From contig VMDK01000031.1 of the NCBI GenBank assembly GCA_008080835.1, forward strand, positions 1 through 51,966: a stretch of DNA of 51,966 nt. The letters run 5' to 3'. Every line of letters begins with the position of its first letter. Within the stretch, counting starts at the first letter, position 1. The DNA comes from Sphingobacteriia bacterium (GTDB lineage Bacteria > Bacteroidota > Bacteroidia > NS11-12g > UBA9320). The notes beneath the pieces were generated by a model. The model was not told the origin of the DNA. It ran no database searches and was given only the letters and a program-made list of their open reading frames with translations. The translations under genes and the position numbers were made by a program. Of the stretch, positions 16,605-24,800 are shown piece by piece.

Positions 16605-17290
16605 TGCTACTTAATTTTTACGGAATGCCCGCCTGGCTGGAATTCGGGTTCCTGATCATAGCCGCGATCACGGTAAACATGGCTTACCGAGCCTCAGGCA
16701 GCAGATCATTTCTCATCATACTGATCGCCTGGAGCATCGTGTTGAGCGTGGCTTCATTCCTGGAATTCTTCATCTTCCCGGCTGAACATCCAGAGCGCAT
16801 TCCTATGGTCATCGGCCCTGGACTCGCCACCAATATCATCCTTCTCCTCACGCCGCGTGGGAGGCGCTGGCTGCGCAGTTGGAATTTGCGAATCACCACT
16901 TATATGCATACGATCCGCATCGGGGTGGAATTGGTACTTTATGCCTTGTACGGACTCGGCATGGTATCCATACTAATGACCTTGGAAGGCACGAATTGGG
17001 ACATCCTGAGTGGGATCACTGCTCCAGTTGTGGCGTATATAGCTTTCAAGGATGGCAAACTCCGACCCGACAAAAAGAAATTGTTCCTCATCTGGAATGT
17101 TGTATGCTTGATCTTATTACTCAATGTGGTCATCACGGCCATCTTGAGTGTGCCAACGCCATTTCAGCAATTCGCCTTCGACCAACCGAACATTGGAGTG
17201 TTCTATTTCCCATTCACCCTATTACCGGGTGTTGTGGTACCATTGATGTTGATGGGACATTTGGCGGCGTTGGTCAATATTAAAGAGTAG
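16601..17290 (+). CDS. Seven-helix membrane protein of unknown function
   Basis: The 229-residue protein has about seven hydrophobic segments (roughly 12-30, 36-58, 72-88, 105-127, 133-150, 162-180, 200-222) and short charged loops, including RGRRWLRSWNLR on one side. I cannot assign a family; the layout is that of small integral membrane proteins common in Flavobacteriia. It starts with ATG overlapping the stop of the hydrolase gene (ATGA). Confidence 0.78.
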   Translation: MMLLNFYGMPAWLEFGFLIIAAITVNMAYRASGSRSFLIILIAWSIVLSVASFLEFFIFPAEHPERIPMVIGPGLATNIILLLTPRGRRWLRSWNLRITTYMHTIRIGVELVLYALYGLGMVSILMTLEGTNWDILSGITAPVVAYIAFKDGKLRPDKKKLFLIWNVVCLILLLNVVITAILSVPTPFQQFAFDQPNIGVFYFPFTLLPGVVVPLMLMGHLAALVNIKE

Positions 17291-17405
17291 GACTTTTGCA
17301 TTTGCCATAGCCTGAAGAAGTCACAAGTTGAACTCAAGACAGACATACGAATTCTTTCGGGGTGCCCCTTTAAAGAGCTGGCTGATCTAACCTCGAAGCA
17401 CCGGG

Positions 17406-17433
17406 AAAGCCTAAAGATATATATTTGGGCTTT
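17406..17433. promoter_or_regulatory. Hairpin in the 17290-17481 gap, overlapping a -7 box
   Basis: AAAGCCTAAA, loop GATATATA, TTTGGGCTTT: a 10-base stem with one G-U pair. It could be a weak terminator of the operon ending at 17290, although it lacks a T tract, and it overlaps the -7 box at 17420-17427. The rest of this 190-base gap shows nothing recognisable. Confidence 0.35.
17420..17427 (+). promoter_or_regulatory. -7 promoter element for the TAG-broken gene
   Basis: TATATTTG is an exact match, 53 bases before the TTG at 17481. It overlaps the hairpin described at 17406-17433. Confidence 0.4.
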
Positions 17434-17480
17434 CGACCAATCGCAAGCTGATTCGGAATACACTCCTTAACAACCAACAA

Positions 17481-18533
17481 TTGATCACCCTCCTCCAACA
17501 CCATGAACAAGACCAGTTGGAACACTGGTACGACCTCGAGGAAAAAGATCAAACTGCATTTTTACGTGCACTGGCGAAATACTTCGAATCGCACCGTGAC
17601 GAACTGAAGGACTATTGCTCTGACCTGAAACCCACCGAGTTCTCGTCGCTGAGTTTGATCTATGAAGGACTATCGACGTACTCATTTCAATTCACCGAAT
17701 TCCTTTTCTCCGAGATCAAGCGGGTAGTTCAACTGGCACTGGACCACGAGATCGATCCGGATCTGACGGAAGTCCTTACGGATATCGAGATGGGCGACAT
17801 CTAGGAGAAGGAGAATGACGCGTACCGCAAGATCATCGAATATCTGCTCGATTCATTGTCGGACCGGCAACCTGACAAACTAAAGATCGCTCTGCTGGAG
17901 GTGCTGGATTATTACCTGGTCGAATCAACAGAAGATGATGAGGACAATGCCCGTTGGCAGGAACGCATTGATGCTTTTCTGGAGAACTCTTCGCAAAAGG
18001 TCCGCAACAACTTCGATAAAGAGCAAGTTCAAACCAAAAGCCGGGGTGGTGCGCTTTGGATGGTATTGTTCTTTGTTGGCCTGATCGCCCAGATCTACGC
18101 GATCAACTACTACCGCAAGACGGCCATTGAGCTCCCGATCTCCCTGGGCATTTATGGTGGTGTGGGCTTGTTGGCTTATATCGGCGTTGGTCGAAAGACC
18201 CGGCATTTTTTACCGCAATGGTATTACCGAATTTTCTTCCTGGTAGTCAGTTTTGGTGGTATTGCGAGTTGGGCAGTGCTGTATACCAACTACGAATTCG
18301 CTTCCAAGGATATCTATCTCGACAAGTACCAGATCATCGAGAAGTCGTCCATGTCGGGCGACCGCAAATCGGAGCGACAACCCTTGGTCTATATCATGAT
18401 TGACAGCACGAAGAAGGAGCTTGTATTCCCGCCTTCTGAAACCGGAGCGGTGCAAACGGCGAAGTACGTGACGATCATGAGATCAGAAGGCTATTTAGGG
18501 TTTAATGTGATCCGGGGGACGGCGCTGGAATAG
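17481..18533 (+). pseudogene. Membrane-protein gene broken by in-frame TAG
   Basis: The same frame runs 351 codons from a TTG at 17481 to the stop at 18531-18533, broken only by TAG at 17802-17804. Residues 1-107 are helical and charged (LEHWYDLEEKDQTAFLRALAKYF). After the stop the coding sense continues as EKENDAYRKIIEYLLDSLSD. Three or four membrane segments follow (near WMVLFFVGLIAQIYAINYY, ISLGIYGGVGLLAYIGV, IFFLVVSFGGIASWAVLYTNY), then a C-terminal soluble part. No ATG is in frame upstream of the helical part; the frame runs back to a TAA at 17412 without one. The single break in otherwise good coding sequence points to a recent nonsense mutation or a sequencing error. I do not recognise the family. 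Confidence 0.75.
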
Positions 18534-18645
18534 CCAAAACCGTCATAATCTATTTCAGGATTTGGGGACTGAAACGAAAGCGGATCTGATGATTGGCATC
18601 CATGTAAATCAGTCTTTCTTTGCAGCACTCAAATGAGCACCAACT

Positions 18646-19527
18646 ATGACCTCCCTCTACAGTTCCCCGGAAGCCAAACGTGAGATCCTGGACCTCTACG
18701 ATCAAAAACTCGAGGAGCTCAATATTTCATGGGAAAGCATGGAAGTTGATACCAGCTTCGGGCATGCCCACGTCATTGCAACCGGACCACAAGATGCACC
18801 GCCAATTATCCTCGTCCACGGCTCCAATGGTTGCGCCCGGATCGCATTGGAGACGTACCCAAACCTGAGTGAGAAGTTCAGGGTATATGCCGTGGATGTT
18901 CCGGCTCAACCGAACAAGAGCAGTGAGACTAGACCGAGCATGAAAGACGAGTCATACGGTATCTGGATGAATGAAGTGATCCGTGCATTGAATATTGAAA
19001 AAGTCACCATGGTGGGATTTTCTTTTGGTGGATTGGTCATCCTCAAGACTCTGGAGCAGGATGTGAGCAAGGTCAAGGAAGTCCATTTGGCCGCGCCGGC
19101 TTATATCGCCAATGGCAATCCGCTGCTTGCGCTTTTCCAAATGTTCATACCGATGCGGAAGTACATGCGTACGCACAACATGAAATACGTGCATAAGTTC
19201 CTGTCCCGACTCTTTTCCGAAGAGGATGAGTTCGCATTGAATTATTTGCCCAAGGTGTTCCGGCATTTCAGCATGGATTTCAGTCCGGTACCGGTCATCA
19301 GATCCCAAAACGCCAATCGCATTACCACGCCGATCCATCTTTACGGTGCAGGCAATGACCTGCTATTCCCCGGTAAAAAGATCATCAATCGAGCCCGAAA
19401 GATATTCCCGTCGTTAGCCGAAAGCAGGTTGTTCGACAACTCCAAACACGTGTTGAGTCGGACAGATAATGATCTCATCGAAAAAACTATAATCAATAAC
19501 TCAAGCTCATCTGATCAACGAGCATGA
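18646..19527 (+). CDS. Alpha/beta-fold hydrolase
   Basis: The 293-residue cytosolic protein has the hydrolase elements ILVHGSNGCARIAL (oxyanion), GFSFGGLVIL with nucleophile S126, YGAGNDLLFPGKK with the likely acid, and SKHVLSRT with the likely His. The cap region includes two long helices with FIPMRKYMRTHNMKYVHKFLSRLF. The substrate is unknown. It has its own 112-base upstream gap with a near-consensus TTTCTTTG box about 30 bases before the ATG. Confidence 0.87.
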   Translation: MTSLYSSPEAKREILDLYDQKLEELNISWESMEVDTSFGHAHVIATGPQDAPPIILVHGSNGCARIALETYPNLSEKFRVYAVDVPAQPNKSSETRPSMKDESYGIWMNEVIRALNIEKVTMVGFSFGGLVILKTLEQDVSKVKEVHLAAPAYIANGNPLLALFQMFIPMRKYMRTHNMKYVHKFLSRLFSEEDEFALNYLPKVFRHFSMDFSPVPVIRSQNANRITTPIHLYGAGNDLLFPGKKIINRARKIFPSLAESRLFDNSKHVLSRTDNDLIEKTIINNSSSSDQRA

Positions 19528-19573
19528 TACCAGAGATTTTGGAGCATCGATCCACTAAATTGCGATCTGCACC

Positions 19574-20308
19574 ATGAAAGACCTGAACGTCATATTCCTG
19601 ATACTTGCACTGATCGCTGAGATCATCGGCACGATCGGCGGCTTTGGCTCCTCGGTGTTCTTTGTGCCGTTGGGGAATTTCTACTTCGACTTCCACTCGG
19701 TATTGGGACTTACGGCACTCTTTCACTTGTCGAGCAATCTGAGCAAGATCTTTTTGTTCAAAAAAGGTCTTGACAAGAAGCTTTTGGTAAATATCGGATT
19801 GCCTTCGGTGGTATTTGTGATCGTCGGTGGGTTGCTGTCGAAAACGATCCAGACCACGTACCTCGAGATCATTCTGGGCGTATTCCTGGTCGGTTTCAGT
19901 CTGCTCTTCATCATCCGGAGAAATTTGGAGATCGCACCGAACAAGCGGAATGCCATACTTGGTGGATCCTTGTCGGGCTTTTCGGCCGGGTTGCTTGGTA
20001 CCGGAGGCGCTATACGCGGATTGACCATGGCGGCGTTCAATCTCGACAAGAGCGTTTTCATCGCAACTTCGGCATTCATAGATCTCATGATCGATTCGTC
20101 GCGAACCTTCGTCTACTATCAAAACGGATACCTTCATGGGCATGATCTGAAATATGTGCCTTTCCTCTTGGTGATCGGACTATTGGGTTCTTTTCTTGGG
20201 AAAAAGATACTGGCCTTTATCCCTCAATCGCGGTTCAGGAGGATGTCGCTGGCATTCATCCTGCTGATCGGGCTTACCACTATTGGGAAATTGGTATTCA
20301 ATTTTTGA
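19574..20308 (+). CDS. TauE/SafE (TSUP) family transporter
   Basis: The 244-residue integral membrane protein has about eight segments and the TSUP signature: IAEIIGTIGGFGSSVFFVPLGNFYF in the first helices and GGSLSGFSAGLLGTGGAIRGLTMAAF in the middle, the duplicated G-rich core of the family. TSUP proteins export or import organosulfur compounds or sulfite, but individual substrates cannot be predicted. It lies 46 bases after the hydrolase gene on the same strand. Confidence 0.88.
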   Translation: MKDLNVIFLILALIAEIIGTIGGFGSSVFFVPLGNFYFDFHSVLGLTALFHLSSNLSKIFLFKKGLDKKLLVNIGLPSVVFVIVGGLLSKTIQTTYLEIILGVFLVGFSLLFIIRRNLEIAPNKRNAILGGSLSGFSAGLLGTGGAIRGLTMAAFNLDKSVFIATSAFIDLMIDSSRTFVYYQNGYLHGHDLKYVPFLLVIGLLGSFLGKKILAFIPQSRFRRMSLAFILLIGLTTIGKLVFNF

Positions 20309-20320
20309 CTGATTTAATAA

Positions 20321-20477
20321 GAACCACGGAGGCACGAAGGAATTAACATAATGAGAACACCACAGCGTAAGGGTGTTAAGTTTCGGCATTCGGGATCACA
20401 CCCAATGGCAAAAGACCAAAGATTAAAGCCCAATTGAACCACGGAGCTTGTCCGCCTCTGGCGGGAGGCACAGAGAG
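20321..20477. repeat. Dispersed intergenic repeat phrases
   Basis: GAACCACGGAGGCACGAAGG at 20321-20340 and a second phrase at 20434-20477 (TTGAACCACGGAGC, then a hairpin CCGCCTCTGGCGG, then GAGGCACAGAGAG). Related copies lie at 27334-27413. Such AACCACRGAGGCAC phrases are known as scattered intergenic sequence in Bacteroidota. No protein is encoded. Confidence 0.75.
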
Positions 20478-20510
20478 ATGCGTGCTAATAGCAAACGGCC
20501 ACAACCCAAC

Positions 20511-21716
20511 TCACCCGACCGAAGGCAATCCCTCTTCCGCATTCGCTCTTCTTCCACCTCGGATAAGTCCTGCTGACATCACCAGGCTTGTAAAAAGAAT
20601 GATGAAAAGAATAATACTCTCCGGGAATTTATCGGTTGTAAGCTCCGGTGGGATATTGTAAAAAAGAAGCACAGTTATCAATCCACGAGGTGCCATTATC
20701 GTCAGGACATTGATGTTCCTACACTTCTTGTTGAATGACTTCAGGAGCGTATGTCTCACGAAGTATATCGACCCAGTGATCACCACACTCAAGGCGAGTG
20801 CTTGTAGATCTAATAGCGACTCCAATACCATCGACAGACCGAACACAATGAAGAAGAAGGTGCGGAGCACGAAAGCGGTTTCACGGGTGATGATATGGAA
20901 ATTGCGTTCCATTAATTTGAGTTCCATTCTTGTCGCCAAATTTGCCAGTCGACCTCGGAACACGAGTTCGTGATTCTTCAGGATGAGACCAAAGAAAAGG
21001 ATCAGAATAAGCGGACTCAAATGAAGGAGTTTCTGCACTCCGTAAAGAAGTATTAGGATCGCAATGAAAAGGAAGATCTTCACATTGGTTCGGATGTACT
21101 TGAACAAGATAACCAATCCAAAACCCGCTATCAATGAGATCACGATCGTGGCAATAAGGTTGATAGTGAAATCCGCAACTGCATTGGCTTTATTCGAATT
21201 CTCGGCCAGTCCGATGACAAAGTAAAAGAACATGATACCAAGTATATCACTCAGACAGCTCTCGTAGATCAGAAATTCCTTATCATCTCCTTTAAGGTTC
21301 TCTACACTGGGTATTACCACAGCACTGCTGATCACGGCCAATGGTGCCGCATAGATCAAGCTCTGCTCGACCGACATCTCAAAGATGTAGTACAATGAGA
21401 AACCAATGATCACCATGCAACCAACGATCCCAAGGGCTGCTACCCAAAGCGATCGCTTGATTAGGGGCAGCTTCTCCCGACTGAGTTCCAGGTCGAGCGC
21501 TCCTTCCAGCACGATCATGATCAATCCAATAATGCCGAGCACCTCCAATGGCTGGAAGAGACTCGATTGGTCAACCGGATATACACGTCCTACAACGATA
21601 CCTGTTAAGATGAGCATCAGGACGGATGGAATGTTGGTTCGTTTCGCAAGCTCGCCGTAGACATAAGACAGCACGATGGCGACCGAACCAGCTATTATTA
21701 GAGCATAAGCCGACAT
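20511..21716 (-). CDS. Cation:proton antiporter (CPA1/NhaP-like)
   Basis: The 401-residue membrane protein has about 11-12 segments and no cytosolic C-terminal domain. Family-typical parts are VLMLILTGIVVGRVYPVD near the start, ILGIIGLIMIVLEGALDLEL (EGALDL replaces the usual EGGLxL), AVISSAVVIPSVENLKGDD and IYESCLSDILGIMFFYFVI. CPA1 antiporters usually have ND in the last position; here it reads SD, with Asp kept. It likely exchanges Na+ or K+ for H+. ATG 21716 is preferred because an exact -7 box lies just before it; ATG 21749 would add 11 residues. Confidence 0.86.
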   Translation of the reverse strand: MSAYALIIAGSVAIVLSYVYGELAKRTNIPSVLMLILTGIVVGRVYPVDQSSLFQPLEVLGIIGLIMIVLEGALDLELSREKLPLIKRSLWVAALGIVGCMVIIGFSLYYIFEMSVEQSLIYAAPLAVISSAVVIPSVENLKGDDKEFLIYESCLSDILGIMFFYFVIGLAENSNKANAVADFTINLIATIVISLIAGFGLVILFKYIRTNVKIFLFIAILILLYGVQKLLHLSPLILILFFGLILKNHELVFRGRLANLATRMELKLMERNFHIITRETAFVLRTFFFIVFGLSMVLESLLDLQALALSVVITGSIYFVRHTLLKSFNKKCRNINVLTIMAPRGLITVLLFYNIPPELTTDKFPESIILFIILFTSLVMSAGLIRGGRRANAEEGLPSVG

Positions 21717-21721
21717 GCCGC

Positions 21722-21729
21722 CAAAGATA
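21722..21729 (-). promoter_or_regulatory. -7 promoter element for the antiporter gene
   Basis: TATCTTTG is exact, 5 bases before the ATG at 21716, suggesting an almost leaderless mRNA. It would lie inside the coding region if the ATG at 21749 were used. Confidence 0.6.
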
Positions 21730-21821
21730 GGTGAATGGCTAAAAACCATAGCTATAAAGTTGGTTGCCGGACGGCGGATTTCAAGTTACGGAATTTGAAC
21801 CAATCATGACTTGTGCTGTTG

Positions 21822-21829
21822 TATCTTTG
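21822..21829 (+). promoter_or_regulatory. -7 promoter element for the giant T9SS protein
   Basis: TATCTTTG is exact, with TTTG at 21794-21797 as a possible -33 element (24-base spacer, rather long). AAGGAATC separates it from the ATG at 21838; the AAGGA may be part of a ribosome site if the transcript begins there. Confidence 0.55.
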
Positions 21830-21837
21830 AAGGAATC

Positions 21838-24800
21838 ATGAAACCTACGCTGTTTGCGCTACTCCTGAGTTGTAGTCTATTCTCTTTTGCTCAGGAACCC
21901 AACTCCATCCGAGATACGGCCAATTATCCGTATTGGGTCGACATGATGGAGGATCCTGAGGCAAATTTCTTTGCCACTCAACGTGCATTTAACTTGTATT
22001 GGGACGGTCGTGAGATCGAGAAAGGCAGCGGTTATAAGGTTTTCAAACGTTGGGAATTCGCAAAATCAGAGATTATTGATCAATACGGAAACATCCCGCA
22101 ACCGGGGGTTCTCGAGAAACGCGTCGAAGATTATATCCAGGCCTATGCTCCTCCCGGATTCGGAGGTTCCAGTGGTTTTACGATCAATGGAACGGGACCA
22201 GCTACGTGCTTGACCAGCGGAAAATGGATCGATATTGGTCCGGATAAGTTATCCGGAAACCGCACAAGCCAACCAAATGGTCTTGGCCGGATCAACGGCC
22301 TTGCATTCCACCCGACGGACAGTTTGCGCATCTTCATCGGCGCTCCTGCCGGTGGTATGTGGTGGACAGAGGATGGTGGACAGACCTGGCAGTCGAATAC
22401 AGATACTTTGGCAACACTTGGTGTCTCAACTATCGCCATTGACCCTGTAAGCCCAGACACGATCTATCTCGGTACCGGAGACCGTGACGCGGGTGATGCC
22501 TATGGTCGAGGAGTGATCCGAAGCTTTGATGGTGGACAGACCTGGCATTTGTCAAATTCGGGAATGGGTAATCAGACCGTCGGAAGGTTGATCATCAATC
22601 CCAACGATCCTTCTATACTTATCGCGGCTACTGCAGGAGGCATATACCGATCTACCAACTACGGTTCGAGTTGGACCAGCGTACAAGGTGGTAACTTCCG
22701 CGATGTGGTCTTTGATGCTGTAAACGCCAATTATGTGTATGCGGCGAGGTACAACAGCGGACGTTTTTATCGGTCCACTGACAACGGGCAGACCTGGACA
22801 CTGATCTCGAGTGGCATCCCGACCAACAAGAGACGAATAGCTATTGCGGTGACACCGGATGATTCGAATTATGTGTACGCCATTGTCACCAATACAAGAA
22901 CATTTGAAGGGTTGTACCTCAGCACGGACCGGGGCGTGAATTTCACGCGAATGAGCAACACCCCGAATATCATGGATTACAGTCATCTTGGTTCGGGAAG
23001 CAGCGGTCAGGCGTGGTATGACCTCGATATCGCTGCAGATCCTACGGATCGCGACGTGATCTATGTCGGCGGGGTGAATATTTTCAAGTCAACCGATAAA
23101 GGAAAAACCTGGAAGATCAATGCGCATTGGGTTGGAAGTGGCGGTGCTCCTGCTATTCACGCCGATCAACACGTTCTGGAGTATCAGCCAGGCACCAACA
23201 CATTGTTCGTCGGAAATGACGGAGGTATCTATCACACCCGAAATGGAGGATCTTCCTGGACTGACATCTCCACGGGTATTGGTATTGCCCAAATATATCG
23301 CCTGAGTCAGGGAGCAAGTGCTCGCGATCATGTACTAAATGGCTATCAGGACAATGGAACAGGCATGATGGAAAGCGGCTCCTGGTATACGGTTCTTGGA
23401 GGTGATGGCATGGATTGCGAGATCGATCCTGCCGATCCTAAATACGGGTACAGCGATCTGTACTACGGAGACGTTCGCCGATATACCAACGGTAGTTATT
23501 CAGGGAAGATCGCCGCCAATGGCACGAATGGGATCAATGAATCTGGAGGTTGGGTGACGCCATTCATACTGCAGGAAGGTACGCCTTCGACCATGTTCAT
23601 AGGTTACAAGAACGTTTGGCGATCAACCAATATACGGAATGCCAGTGCCGGAAGTGTTTCCTGGACGAGAGTCTCCAACAATCTGGCTGGTAAGAATAAT
23701 CAGAACATCCTCCACTTGGAAAATGCACCGGCCGATCCAGCGCGTTTGTTCATGAGTCGGGTCGATAATAAACTGTTCCGCACTGACAATGCCAATGCGG
23801 GAAGTCCGACTTGGACCGATCTCACATCAAGCTTACCGAATAATGCAGATGTGCTATGGATCGAGTCTCATTATACGAACAAAGACGTCTTATGGATCTG
23901 CCAGTCAAACAAGATCTACCGATCCGATAACGCAGGATCGAGTTGGACCAACATCTCCACCGGACTGCCGAACATACCTGTCCTGTGCGTGGTGCATGAC
24001 TCCAGTTCTGAAAAAGAAGGACTCTACCTTGGAACATACATGGGTGTATTCTACCGCGACAGCAGCATGAGCAGTTGGATATGGTACAATACCGGAATGC
24101 CTATAAATACCAGGGTCAGAGATGTAGAGATCTACTATGATCCGTCGGGACGGGACAAAAGTCACGTGATCGCCGGAACATACGGCCGTGGTAACTGGCG
24201 CTCGCCACTGTACGACGAAGAACAACTTCCACCTGTGGCTGAATTTGCTGCAGAGCAGCGCAAAGTGTGTGCGAATGAGGTGGTGAAACTCGAGGATCTG
24301 TCATTGCGGAATCCAACGAGATGGACCTGGACCATTTCCCCCGCAACAGTGACCTATCTCAACGGAACCGACAGCTGCAGCCAGTTTCCCGAAGTAAAAT
24401 TCAATGCCAAAGGGATGTATACCGTCAAGTTACTCGCTGAGAATTGCAGTGGAGAAGATAGCATTACCAAAGTGGACTTGATCGAAATATTGGGCGCTAT
24501 CAATCCAGCCCCCTGTGTAAGCCAAACAACCAATTTGGGCAACTACGGCATTGGGATCCAAAAGGTAAAGATCGACTCGTTCGAGAAAATTACCGGAAGC
24601 TCGTATGCGGATGGCGGCTACCTCGATATGGCGTGTACGGATATCATCACGCTTAAGACTGATACAGGATATTTCACGCAGATAACCACGGGAACATCGT
24701 ATAACGAAAATGTGAAGATCTACATCGACTTCAACAACAACGGTGACCTCAGCGACACCGGTGAATTGGTTTTCAGTACACCCAAGCAAAAGCCTCTTCA

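Noticed and set aside
17481-18533. Stop-codon reassignment (TAG or TAA read as an amino acid)
   Set aside because: Both TAA and TAG end other genes in the window normally (for example TAG at 18531-18533 and 27286-27288, and TAA at the end of the SPFH gene), so the two internal stops are treated as separate lesions or errors.
19493-20143. A 216-codon reading frame on the minus strand
   Set aside because: It is antisense to the TSUP transporter and hydrolase genes, is rich in Arg, Asp and Gln, has no recognisable domain and no promoter.
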